NCBI GenBank assembly: GCA_900557275.1
Contig: USRX01000002.1
Coordinates: 62,001 to 126,000 of the forward strand
Length of the DNA: 64,000 nucleotides
Direction of reading: 5' to 3'
Origin: an uncultured Roseburia sp.
GTDB lineage: Bacteria; Bacillota_A; Clostridia; Lachnospirales; Lachnospiraceae
Part shown: positions 33,774 through 42,276 of the stretch, in pieces
How positions within the stretch are numbered: the first letter of the stretch is position 1
How the letters are laid out: the number at the start of each line of letters is the position of its first letter
Notes under the pieces: generated by a model
Databases searched by the model: none
The model's input: only the letters and a program-made list of their open reading frames with translations
What the model was told of the DNA's origin: nothing
Program-made: the position numbers and the translations under genes

Positions 33774-33802
33774 TTGCAATCTCAGACGACGAGTGCTAAA
33801 AT
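33774..33802 (+). promoter_or_regulatory. Promoter of the butyrate operon
   Basis: TTGCAA (33774-33779) and TAAAAT (33797-33802) are 17 bases apart; the leader to thl would be about 65 bases. Confidence 0.65.
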
Positions 33803-33875
33803 TATCTTATCTAGCGTAATAAATTATTTTTCTATACTAGAGGGATTATTTTATAATTAAAAGGAGAGAAATGAA

Positions 33876-35066
33876 ATGGCAAAAAAAGTAGTTTTAGCAG
33901 GTGCATGCCGTACAGCAATCGGCAAAATGGGCGGACAGTTTGGCAACACACCAGCTGTTGAGTTAGGATCTATCGTTATCAAAGAGGCTCTGAACAGAGC
34001 TGGCGTTAAACCGGAGCAGGTTGACGAAGTAATGATGGGTTGTGTAATTCAGGCTTCTCAGGGACAGAACGTTGCACGTCAGGCTTCTATCAAAGCTGGT
34101 ATCCCGAACGAAGTTCCGGCATTCACATTAAACGTTGTTTGCGGTTCTGGTCTGAAATGCGTAAACGAAGCTGCTAACATGATCATGGCTGGACAGGCTG
34201 ATATCGTTGTAGCTGGTGGTATGGAGAACATGTCCATGGCTCCTTACGCACTGAAAAAAGCTCGTTTCGGTTACAGAATGAATAATTCTACTATTATCGA
34301 TACAATGGTAAATGATGCTCTTTGGGATGCATTCAATAACTACCATATGATGATCACAGCAGAAAACATCTGTGATCAGTGGGGACTTACCCGTGAAGAA
34401 CTTGATGAGTTCGCAGCTAAATCACAGCAGAAAGCTGTAGCAGCTCAGGAAGCTGGATTATTTGATGATGAGATCGTTCCGGTTCCTGTAAAACAGAAAA
34501 AAGAAGTTGTTATGATTACAAAAGATGAGGGTCCTCGTGCTGGTACTACACCGGAAACTCTTGCAAAATTAAAATGCTGCTCTGGTAAAGAGGGCGGAAT
34601 GGTTACAGCTGGTAACGCATCTGGTATCAATGATGGTGCTGCTGCAATCGTTGTAATGAGCGAAGAGAAAGCAAAAGAGCTTGGTGTTAAACCGATGGCT
34701 ACATTCGTAGCAGGCGCTCTTGGCGGATGCGATCCGAAGATCATGGGTATCGGACCTGTACCGGCTACTAAAAAAGCTATGAAGATCGCTGGTATCGACG
34801 ATATCAACGCATTCGACGTAATCGAAGCAAACGAAGCTTTCGCTGCTCAGTCTGTAGCTGTTCAGAAAGAGCTTGGATTCAAAGATGAAGTGCTCAACCC
34901 ACACGGTGGCGCTATCGCTCTTGGTCATCCGGTTGGAGCATCAGGATGCCGTATCCTTGTTACTCTGCTTCATGACCTGCAGCAGAACAAAGATGCTAAA
35001 CTCGGTCTTGCTACACTGTGTATCGGTGGCGGAATGGGTTGTGCTACAATCGTTGAGAAATACTAA
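33876..35066 (+). CDS. thl: Acetyl-CoA acetyltransferase (thiolase)
   Basis: This 396-residue thiolase condenses two acetyl-CoA to acetoacetyl-CoA, the entry to butyrate formation. The acyl-carrying cysteine is in NVVCGSGLKCVNEA near residue 88, and the second active-site block is the C-terminal CIGGGMGCA near residue 385; HPVGASG holds the catalytic histidine near residue 355. Codon use is strongly skewed to GCT, GGT and GTT, typical for highly expressed genes. It is first in thl-hbd-bcd-etfB-etfA. Confidence 0.96.
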   Translation: MAKKVVLAGACRTAIGKMGGQFGNTPAVELGSIVIKEALNRAGVKPEQVDEVMMGCVIQASQGQNVARQASIKAGIPNEVPAFTLNVVCGSGLKCVNEAANMIMAGQADIVVAGGMENMSMAPYALKKARFGYRMNNSTIIDTMVNDALWDAFNNYHMMITAENICDQWGLTREELDEFAAKSQQKAVAAQEAGLFDDEIVPVPVKQKKEVVMITKDEGPRAGTTPETLAKLKCCSGKEGGMVTAGNASGINDGAAAIVVMSEEKAKELGVKPMATFVAGALGGCDPKIMGIGPVPATKKAMKIAGIDDINAFDVIEANEAFAAQSVAVQKELGFKDEVLNPHGGAIALGHPVGASGCRILVTLLHDLQQNKDAKLGLATLCIGGGMGCATIVEKY

Positions 35067-35215
35067 TTCATCGATAGCAAAGTGATTCGTTGAATCCATC
35101 AGGATAGAACAGGCTTATAGAGGAAGGCTAATCTATGTTTTGAAACTGATCGTTTTCTAACAGTCAGGTAAATTCATATTTAGTATACATATTTCATTTT
35201 AAGGAGGATAATATC

Positions 35216-36055
35216 ATGAAGGTAGGTATTATTGGAGCCGGTACAATGGGCTCAGGTATTGCGCAGGCATTCGCTCAGACAGAAGGTTATGAAGTTTACT
35301 TATGCGATATCAACGACGAGTTCGCTGCAAACGGTAAAAATAAAATCGCGAAAGGTTTTGAAAAACGTATCGCGAAAGGTAAAATGGATCAGGCTAAAGC
35401 TGATGCTATCCTTGCTAAAATTACAACTGGTACCAAAGATATCTGTACAGATGCTGATCTGGTAGTAGAAGCAGCACTGGAAGTTATGGATGTTAAAAAA
35501 CAGACATTCAAAGAGCTTCAGGACATCGTTCCGGCAGAGTGTATCTTTGCTACAAATACTTCTTCTCTTTCAATTACAGAGATTGGAGCAGGACTTGACA
35601 GACCGGTTATCGGTATGCATTTCTTCAACCCGGCACCTGTAATGAAACTGATCGAGGTAATCCAGGGAGCAAATACTCCGGATTCACTCAGAGACAAAAT
35701 CGTTGAGATCTCCAAAGAGATCGGAAAAACACCGGTTCAGGTTAATGAGGCTGCTGGCTTCGTAGTAAACAGAATCCTTGTTCCAATGATCAACGAAGGT
35801 ATCTGTGTACTGGAAGCAGGCGTTGCAAGCGTAGAAGATATTGATACAGCCATGAAACTTGGAGCAAACCATCCGATGGGACCTCTTCAGTTAGGAGATT
35901 ACATTGGTCTGGATATTTGTCTGGCTATCATGAACGTTATCTACTCTGAGACTGGCGATCCGAAATATCGTCCGGCACCATTACTTAAGAAAATGGTTCG
36001 CGCTGGTCATCTCGGATGCAAGACAGGCAAAGGATTCTACGATTACAGCAAATAA
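35216..36055 (+). CDS. hbd: 3-hydroxybutyryl-CoA dehydrogenase
   Basis: This 279-residue enzyme reduces acetoacetyl-CoA to 3-hydroxybutyryl-CoA with NAD(P)[18 protein letters not shown] at the N-terminus is the dinucleotide fold, and [17 protein letters not shown] contains the catalytic His-Glu relay histidine near residue 138; the C-terminal helical domain has [16 protein letters not shown]. The start follows AAGGAGG. In many butyrate producers a crotonase gene precedes or follows it; here it is directly followed by bcd, with no crt. Confidence 0.96.
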   Translation: MKVGIIGAGTMGSGIAQAFAQTEGYEVYLCDINDEFAANGKNKIAKGFEKRIAKGKMDQAKADAILAKITTGTKDICTDADLVVEAALEVMDVKKQTFKELQDIVPAECIFATNTSSLSITEIGAGLDRPVIGMHFFNPAPVMKLIEVIQGANTPDSLRDKIVEISKEIGKTPVQVNEAAGFVVNRILVPMINEGICVLEAGVASVEDIDTAMKLGANHPMGPLQLGDYIGLDICLAIMNVIYSETGDPKYRPAPLLKKMVRAGHLGCKTGKGFYDYSK

Positions 36056-36164
36056 TATTTGTTAATTCATTAGTGATGGATAACGCTGAATGGGGCATGT
36101 GCATTTCGCTACACATGCCTTATGCGGTATCCGCGCTAATATGAAAAATGGAGGATAAGATATA

Positions 36165-37316
36165 ATGGATTTCACGTTAAGCAAAAAACATGAAATGGCT
36201 AGAACTCTTTTCAAAGAGTTCGCAGAAACTGAAGTGAAACCTCTTGCACAGGAGGTTGATGAGGAAGAAAGATTTCCTATGGAAACCGTTGAGAAAATGG
36301 CAAAAGCCGGATTCCTTGGTATTCCAATCCCGAAACAGTATGGCGGACAGGGCTGCGATATCCTTACATACGCTATGTGTGTAGAAGAGTTATCAAAAGT
36401 TTGCGGCACAACAGGCGTTATCGTTTCCGCACATACTTCTCTTTGCTGTGATCCGATTCTTACATTCGGTACAGAAGAGCAGAAACAGAAATATCTTCCG
36501 GACCTTGCAGCTGGTAGAAAACTCGGTGCTTTCGGTCTTACTGAGCCGGGTGCTGGTACAGATGCACAGGGACAGCAGACAAAAGCAGTATTAGATGGAG
36601 ATGAGTGGGTTCTGAATGGATCTAAATGCTTCATCACAAACGGTAAATATGCAGACGTTTATATCGTTATCGCAGTTACCGGAACCGTTGAAAAACGTGG
36701 CAGAAAACAGAAAGAAATCTCTGCTTTCATCGTAGAAAAAGGAACTCCAGGATTCACATTTGGAACAAAAGAGAAAAAAATGGGTATCCGTGGATCAGCT
36801 ACATATGAGCTTATCTTCCAGGATTGCCGTATCCCGAAAGAGAACCTTCTTGGACAGAAAGGTAAAGGATTCAACATCGCTATGCATACTCTGGATGGCG
36901 GACGTATCGGTATCGCTGCTCAGGCACTTGGTCTTGGCGAGGGCGCTCTTGATGCAACAGTTGCATATGTAAAAGAGAGAAAACAGTTCGGCAGAACTAT
37001 CGGACAGTTCCAGAATACACAGTTCCAGCTTGCTGATATGGCTACTAAGATGCAGGCAGCTCAGCTTCTCGTTTACAGAGCAGCAAAAGCAAAAGATACA
37101 CAGAAACAGTATGGTTTCGAAGCAGCACAGGCTAAACTGTATGCAGCTGAGGCAGCTATGGAAGTTACTACAAAAGCTGTTCAGTTACACGGTGGTTATG
37201 GTTACATCAGAGAGTACGATGTAGAGCGTATGATGCGTGATGCTAAGATCACAGAGATCTACGAAGGAACATCTGAAGTTCAGCGTATGGTTATCTCAGC
37301 AAATCTTCTGAAATAA
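36165..37316 (+). CDS. bcd: Butyryl-CoA dehydrogenase
   Basis: This 383-residue flavoprotein of the acyl-CoA dehydrogenase family reduces crotonyl-CoA to butyryl-CoA. GAFGLTEPGAGTDAQGQ is the FAD/substrate signature, and YEGTSEVQRMVI near the C-terminus holds the catalytic glutamate. The gene lies directly ahead of etfBA, the arrangement of the electron-bifurcating Bcd/Etf complex, which couples crotonyl-CoA reduction by NADH to ferredoxin or flavodoxin reduction. Confidence 0.96.
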   Translation: MDFTLSKKHEMARTLFKEFAETEVKPLAQEVDEEERFPMETVEKMAKAGFLGIPIPKQYGGQGCDILTYAMCVEELSKVCGTTGVIVSAHTSLCCDPILTFGTEEQKQKYLPDLAAGRKLGAFGLTEPGAGTDAQGQQTKAVLDGDEWVLNGSKCFITNGKYADVYIVIAVTGTVEKRGRKQKEISAFIVEKGTPGFTFGTKEKKMGIRGSATYELIFQDCRIPKENLLGQKGKGFNIAMHTLDGGRIGIAAQALGLGEGALDATVAYVKERKQFGRTIGQFQNTQFQLADMATKMQAAQLLVYRAAKAKDTQKQYGFEAAQAKLYAAEAAMEVTTKAVQLHGGYGYIREYDVERMMRDAKITEIYEGTSEVQRMVISANLLK

Positions 37317-37390
37317 GAATAATACGTTGAGATTCTGACGGATTTTGATCCGTCTGTGTATGATATGTGAATTGAAAAGGAGAATAAATC

Positions 37391-38176
37391 GTGAAAGTAG
37401 TAGTATGTGTAAAACAGGTACCTGATACAGCAGGTGGGGTACAGTTCAACCCGGATGGTACCCTGAACAGAGCTGCAATGCTTACAATCATGAATCCGGA
37501 TGACAAAGCAGGATTAGAGGCAGCACTTAGATTAAAAGATGAATATGGTGCAGAAGTAACTGTATTAACCATGGGTCTTCCGAAAGCTGAAGAAGTTCTT
37601 CGTGAAGCACTCGCTATGGGAGCTGACAAGGGAATCCTTGTTACAGATAGAGTACTTGGTGGAGCTGATACATGGGCTACATCAACAACACTTGCAGGCG
37701 CATTAAGAAAACTGGATTACGATATCATCATTACAGGTCGTCAGGCTATTGATGGAGATACCGCTCAGGTAGGTCCGCAGATCTCTGAGCATCTTGATAT
37801 TCCGGTAATCTCTTATGCACAGGATATTAAAGTAGATGGAGACAGTGTTATCGTACAGAGACAGTATGATGACAGATATCATATGGTTAAAGCTCAGATG
37901 CCTTGCCTTATTACAGCACTGGCAGAGTTAAATGATCCACGTTACATGACTCCGGGTGGAATCTTCGACGCATACGATGCAGAGATCACTGTATGGGGAA
38001 GAGCTGACCTGGTAGATGTTGATGATTCTAATCTTGGTCTGAATGGTTCTCCGACAAAGATCGCTAAAGCATCTGATAAAGTAAGAAAAGGTGCAGGCGA
38101 GAAAGTTGTACTGGATACACCGGATGAATCTGTAGACTACATTATGGACAAATTATTAACAAAACATGTAATCTAA
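37391..38176 (+). CDS. etfB: Electron transfer flavoprotein, beta subunit
   Basis: This 261-residue subunit starts with GTG at 37391 after AAAGGAG. VVVCVKQVPDT at the N-terminus and the ITGRQAIDGDTAQVGPQI segment near residue 120 are characteristic of EtfB. In bifurcating Etf proteins this subunit holds the FAD that takes electrons from NADH. It partners with the alpha subunit encoded 28 bases downstream and with Bcd upstream. Confidence 0.95.
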   Translation: MKVVVCVKQVPDTAGGVQFNPDGTLNRAAMLTIMNPDDKAGLEAALRLKDEYGAEVTVLTMGLPKAEEVLREALAMGADKGILVTDRVLGGADTWATSTTLAGALRKLDYDIIITGRQAIDGDTAQVGPQISEHLDIPVISYAQDIKVDGDSVIVQRQYDDRYHMVKAQMPCLITALAELNDPRYMTPGGIFDAYDAEITVWGRADLVDVDDSNLGLNGSPTKIAKASDKVRKGAGEKVVLDTPDESVDYIMDKLLTKHVI

Positions 38177-38204
38177 TGTAAGAAAAGGAAAGTGGTGACT
38201 AATA

Positions 38205-39266
38205 ATGGGAGCAATGACAAATGAAACTATCGCGCAGTACAAAGACGTATTCGTTTTTGCACAGCAGGTTGATAATGAATTAAGCGGCATCGCCTTTGAG
38301 CTTCTTGGTAAAGCAAAAGACCTTGCAGCAGATTTAAATGCAAAAGTAGTAGCAGTTCTGGTTGGTTCTGACGTAAAAGGTCTTGTAGACCAGTTAGCAG
38401 AATACGGTGCTGATAAAGTTATCGTAGTAGATGATCCTGAACTGAAAGATTACAGAACAGAGCCGTATACACACGCTCTTGCATCTGTTATTAATGAGTA
38501 CAAACCAGAAATCATGCTGGTTGGTGCTACAGCAATCGGTCGTGACCTTGGCCCACGTGTATCTGCTCGTGTAGCTACTGGTCTGACAGCTGACTGTACA
38601 GTACTTGAGATCGGCGATTTCCCGATCAACCCGATTCCTGGAAAAGAGCAGAAACATAACCAGCTGCTTATGACCCGTCCTGCATTCGGTGGTAACACAA
38701 TCGCTACAATCGCTTGCCCGGACAACCGTCCGCAGATGGCAACTGTTCGTCCTGGCGTTATGCAGAAAATTGACCCGATCAAAGGCGCTAAAGCTGAAGT
38801 TATCGAGTACAATCCGGGATTCGTTCCGAACAACAAATATGTTGAGATCCTTGACATCGTTAAAGATCTTACAGATACAGTAGATATCATGGACGCTAAG
38901 ATCCTTGTATCCGGTGGTCGTGGAGTTGGTTCTGCAGAGAACTTCAAAATCCTTCAGGATCTTGCAGATGCAATCGGCGGTACAGTATCCTGCTCTCGTG
39001 CAGTAGTAGATTCAGGCTGGTTACCAAAAGACCTTCAGGTAGGTCAGACTGGTAAAACAGTTCGTCCGAATGTATACTTCGCAATCGGTATCTCCGGAGC
39101 TATCCAGCACGTAGCTGGTATGGAAGAGTCTGACATCATCATCGCTATCAACAAAGATGAAGATGCTCCGATCTTCGATGTAGCAGATTATGGTGTAGTA
39201 GGCGACCTGAACAAGATCGTTCCGGCACTTACCGCTAAGATCAAAGAGGCTATTGCTAACAAATAA
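38205..39266 (+). CDS. etfA: Electron transfer flavoprotein, alpha subunit
   Basis: This 353-residue subunit carries the C-terminal FAD domain: SGGRGVGSAENF, RAVVDSGWLP, GQTGKTVRPNVYFAIGISGAIQH and AINKDEDAPIFDVADYGVVGDL follow in the usual order from about residue 230. The N-terminal domain (VFVFAQQVDNEL) pairs with EtfB. There is no extra N-terminal ferredoxin domain. It is the last gene of the butyrate operon and is followed by a strong terminator. Confidence 0.95.
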   Translation: MGAMTNETIAQYKDVFVFAQQVDNELSGIAFELLGKAKDLAADLNAKVVAVLVGSDVKGLVDQLAEYGADKVIVVDDPELKDYRTEPYTHALASVINEYKPEIMLVGATAIGRDLGPRVSARVATGLTADCTVLEIGDFPINPIPGKEQKHNQLLMTRPAFGGNTIATIACPDNRPQMATVRPGVMQKIDPIKGAKAEVIEYNPGFVPNNKYVEILDIVKDLTDTVDIMDAKILVSGGRGVGSAENFKILQDLADAIGGTVSCSRAVVDSGWLPKDLQVGQTGKTVRPNVYFAIGISGAIQHVAGMEESDIIIAINKDEDAPIFDVADYGVVGDLNKIVPALTAKIKEAIANK

Positions 39267-39343
39267 TTGTTGTAAAAAAGTCGTAAGTCATGTTGGAATT
39301 GTTCATTCCGGCAAATGATTGTTACGTTAATAACACAACTATT

Positions 39344-39399
39344 AAAAGAGCTGTTGCAAAATAGATGGAAAACTGTCTATCGAGCAGCAGCTCTTTTTT
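39344..39399 (+). terminator. Terminator of the butyrate operon
   Basis: AAAAGAGCTG pairs with CAGCTCTTTT; inner pairs around TGC/GCA and AGAT/GTCT extend the stem, and a T6 run follows. The remaining gap to 39689 shows no gene. Confidence 0.88.
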
Positions 39400-39689
39400 G
39401 TTATGAATGTCTTTGCAAGCTCTGTTCAGGTAAGCAGGAAGACAGAGTGGCTGCGTGAGAAAGGAACATTCCTGTTTTATAGATAAGATTTCCTGAAAAC
39501 ATTAGAAGACGGCTTGTTTCGAGTAAGAAGAACCGATATAATAGAGAACAGAGTGTGTGGCTGAAAGTATTATAATAAACAAAAAAGCTGGATAGAACTT
39601 CCAACTGGAGAATCTTTCAGACAGAAACCCTGATTAGAAATATTTTAAATAAAAAGTAACGAATAGGTAAAGAAAGAAGGATACAGATA

Positions 39690-40865
39690 ATGTTTGACAT
39701 ACAGTTTTCTGATTTTGTAGAACAGTTCCAGCCGGGAATTTTTACCGTGCTGGATGAAAAGAAACATGAATTTTTACAGGCGGGGAGAAAAGTATACAAT
39801 CTGTCCGTAGGAACACCGGATTTTAAACCGGCTCCTCATGTGATGGAAGCCATGACGGAGGCATGTCAGAATCCGGATAATTATAAATATGCGCTGGCAG
39901 ATCTGCCGGAGCTTTTGGAAGCAGTACAGACCAGATATGAGAAACGTTTTGGTGTCAGAGTGGAGACAGATGAGATCACATCTGTTTATGGTTCTCAGGA
40001 GGGCTTGTCACACATCGGAATGATCTTCTGCAATCCTGGTGATTGCGTGCTGGTGCCGAATCCGGGCTATCCGTTGTTTGAGACCAGTGCACTCATGGCA
40101 AAAGCAGAGGTTGTATGTTATCCGATTGAAGAGAAAAACAATTATCTTCCGGATCTGGATGCAATTCCGGAAGATGTGTTGAAACGGGCAAAATATATGG
40201 TCGTTTCCTATCCGTTAAATCCAGTCTGTGTCTGCGCCCCGGATGAGTTTTATGAGCAGTTGATCGCTTTTGCGAAAAAAAATCATATCATTATTATTCA
40301 CGATAATGCATATTCTGATATTATATTTAATGGAGAGAAAGGAAGTTCTTTCCTGAAATTTGAAGGTGCAAAGGAAGTGGGGGTTGAATTTTATTCTCTT
40401 TCCAAATCTTATAATCTGACAGGAGCCCGGATTTCTTTTGTTGTGGGAAATAAGGAGATTGTGAAGAAATTAAAAGTTCTCCGCTCCCAGATCGATTATG
40501 GCATCTTCCTTCCGGTACAGTATGCGGCCATCGCTGCACTGACAGGTCCGGATAATTTTGTAGAAGAACAGCGGGAGGAATACGCCAGAAGAAATCATGC
40601 ACTGTGCAGTGGCTTAAGAAAACTGGGTTGGAATGTTCCAGACAGTCAGGGTACGATGTTTGTATGGGCAAAGATTCCGGAAGGATTTGAGTCTTCTATG
40701 GATTTCTGTCTGAAACTTCTGGATGCGACGGGAATGTTGGTAACACCGGGCAATGCTTTTGGCAGCGCCGGAGAAGGATATATCCGTATGGCGCTGGTAC
40801 TTCCGGTGCCGGAGATAGAGGAAATGCTTACAGCTCTGGAAAAATCAGGGCTGTTGGACAGATAA
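39690..40865 (+). CDS. Class I aminotransferase
   Basis: This 391-residue enzyme is a fold-type I pyridoxal phosphate aminotransferase. The cofactor lysine is in SLSKSYNLTGAR near residue 236, the phosphate-anchoring arginine in the same motif, and the substrate-carboxylate arginine in GYIRMALV near residue 369. YPLNPVCVCAP replaces the common YPNNPT(G/A) block, an odd change of the conserved asparagine region. Overall pattern is closest to LL-diaminopimelate/aspartate-type aminotransferases, but the substrate cannot be fixed by reading. It appears monocistronic. Confidence 0.85.
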   Translation: MFDIQFSDFVEQFQPGIFTVLDEKKHEFLQAGRKVYNLSVGTPDFKPAPHVMEAMTEACQNPDNYKYALADLPELLEAVQTRYEKRFGVRVETDEITSVYGSQEGLSHIGMIFCNPGDCVLVPNPGYPLFETSALMAKAEVVCYPIEEKNNYLPDLDAIPEDVLKRAKYMVVSYPLNPVCVCAPDEFYEQLIAFAKKNHIIIIHDNAYSDIIFNGEKGSSFLKFEGAKEVGVEFYSLSKSYNLTGARISFVVGNKEIVKKLKVLRSQIDYGIFLPVQYAAIAALTGPDNFVEEQREEYARRNHALCSGLRKLGWNVPDSQGTMFVWAKIPEGFESSMDFCLKLLDATGMLVTPGNAFGSAGEGYIRMALVLPVPEIEEMLTALEKSGLLDR

Positions 40866-40875
40866 GGATATTTTT

Positions 40876-40896
40876 AGTGTGAAAATACTTTTTTTA
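40876..40896 (+). terminator. Short terminator after the aminotransferase
   Basis: AGTGT-GAAA-ATACT, a 5-bp stem with a GNRA tetraloop, is followed by a T-run of eight. Confidence 0.55.
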
Positions 40897-41000
40897 CGAC
40901 TATTTGTGCCGCCAGACGAAGACGGCGTAATGGAGATTACTATGGATTGGATGTTTTTTATGCAAATGAATAAGTATGTCTGTCGTAAGGCAAAATATTA

Positions 41001-41045
41001 GGAAAGGCGATGGACTCATTGTTGTGATATTTGAAATATGAGTCC
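41001..41045 (+). promoter_or_regulatory. Ribosome-site hairpin ahead of the ZIP transporter
   Basis: GGAAAGG (41001-41007) is followed by a perfect 8-bp stem GGACTCAT/ATGAGTCC (41012-41019 and 41038-41045). The ZIP start codon at 41056 or 41062 has no ribosome binding site of its own. Folding would bring GGAAAGG close to the start, so the hairpin may be needed for or may control translation. Confidence 0.45.
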
Positions 41046-41061
41046 GTGATCATTTGTGTAT

Positions 41062-41844
41062 ATGATAAAAGAAACGATCTATGGGATATTGATCCCATTT
41101 CTGGGAACGACGCTGGGAGCCACTTGTGTACTTTTTATGAAAAATATGTTTCACAGGTCATTGCAGCGTATACTGACAGGATTTGCAGCCGGGGTTATGG
41201 TGGCAGCCTCTGTGTGGAGTCTTTTAATCCCATCAATAGAACAGTCATCCAAACTTGGAAAATGCTCCTTTTTACCGGCTGTTATAGGATTCTGGATCGG
41301 AATCTTGTTTTTATTGATGCTGGATCGGATCGTGCCGCATCTCCATGTGAACAGTGAGGCTTCCGAAGGACCAGATTTGGGATTAAAAAAAACGACAATG
41401 CTTGTCCTTGCCGTTACGATCCATAATATTCCGGAAGGCATGGCAGTAGGAGTTGTTTTTGCAGGCTGGATTTCCGGAAACACAGATCTGACATTCATGG
41501 GAGCCATGGCATTGTCTGTAGGCATCGCTATTCAGAATTTTCCAGAGGGGGCAATTATATCCATGCCGCTTCGAGCCGAAGGAATGACAAAACGAAAAGC
41601 ATTTGTTGCAGGTGTGCTTTCCGGCGTTGTGGAACCGGTTGCAGCAGTGCTGACGATACTGGCTTCCTGTTTCGTTATTCCGGTATTGCCTTATCTGCTG
41701 AGCTTTGCAGCAGGCGCTATGATCTATGTGGTGGTAGAAGAACTGATACCGGAAATGTCAGAAGGAGAACATTCCAATGTCGGAACGCTGATGTTTGCAG
41801 TGGGCTTCACGCTCATGATGGCATTGGATGTGGCATTAGGATGA
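41062..41844 (+). CDS. ZIP-family divalent metal transporter
   Basis: This protein of about 260 residues has eight predicted membrane spans with no large histidine-rich loop, as in bacterial GufA/ZupT-type ZIP proteins. The two metal-site motifs are HNIPEGMAVG near residue 120 and the matching QNFPEGAIIS near residue 156, where the usual histidine is glutamine; LSGVVEPVAA supplies the next conserved glutamate. Such proteins take up zinc, iron or manganese. A GTG at 41056 is an alternative start. The unusual leader hairpin and lack of a close ribosome binding site suggest regulated translation. Confidence 0.88.
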   Translation: MIKETIYGILIPFLGTTLGATCVLFMKNMFHRSLQRILTGFAAGVMVAASVWSLLIPSIEQSSKLGKCSFLPAVIGFWIGILFLLMLDRIVPHLHVNSEASEGPDLGLKKTTMLVLAVTIHNIPEGMAVGVVFAGWISGNTDLTFMGAMALSVGIAIQNFPEGAIISMPLRAEGMTKRKAFVAGVLSGVVEPVAAVLTILASCFVIPVLPYLLSFAAGAMIYVVVEELIPEMSEGEHSNVGTLMFAVGFTLMMALDVALG

Positions 41845-41875
41845 GATAGGATTCCATCATAGGAAAACACATAAT

Positions 41876-41952
41876 AAAAAGTACAAGTCAAAATGAGAAA
41901 ATGCAGCATGCAAATGTGCAGTGGGATTTTTCTTTTTTGACTTGTACTTTTT
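41876..41952. terminator. Long perfect terminator stem
   Basis: AAAAAGTACAAGTCAAAA (41876-41893) and its exact complement (41935-41952) form an 18-bp stem with T5 runs on both strands. Confidence 0.85.
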
Positions 41953-42176
41953 ATGTTTTGGCATAGAAAATTTATTTACTATTTTTTACTGATGTTTACG
42001 GTTTTTTACTATTAAAAAATATTTTTCCTGTTCTTTACTGTTTGTGTCAAGTATAGAGGTGTATATGAACTGATAAGGGTTTTATTGGAAAGTGGTATTT
42101 GTATGAAATCTAATGAGTGGAAGAATATGTAATATCCATTCTGCTGGTTTACTGAATTTTTTTCTCATTTTCTGAA

Positions 42177-42237
42177 ATTTACAAAAGTTAGTTGTATGTT
42201 ATAATAAACTTAAGTTAATACAAACTAATATTAATTA
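42177..42237 (+). promoter_or_regulatory. Promoter and operator-like repeats of the MoxR/VWA operon
   Basis: A TTTACA-like -35 (near 42178) and TATAAT (42200-42205) precede GTTAA-TACAAA-CTAAT (42214-42229), a one-base variant of the TTAG-N6-CTAA pattern seen at the flavin genes. It overlaps a second palindrome ACTAAT-ATTA-ATTAGT (42224-42239). Confidence 0.4.
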
Positions 42238-42276
42238 GTGTATAACAACTATACAGGAGAAAGAGAAAAAACAAGT

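Larger units (their letters stand above)
33114..33875 (+). other. Gap between carAB and the butyrate operon
   Basis: No gene is seen in these 760 bases. The gap holds the carB terminator, a two-copy 37-bp tandem repeat, a possible terminator-like fold at 33639-33695 (AAAGGG with CCCCTTTTTT enclosing smaller hairpins) that may end a short transcript of unknown purpose, and the promoter of the butyrate genes. Confidence 0.5.
41845..42276 (+). other. Gap with terminator and promoter ahead of the MoxR gene
   Basis: No gene is seen. It contains a long bidirectional terminator (41876-41952), several copies of TTTTTTACT-like sequence (about 41975-42045) and a promoter with repeats at 42177-42237. 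Confidence 0.45.
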
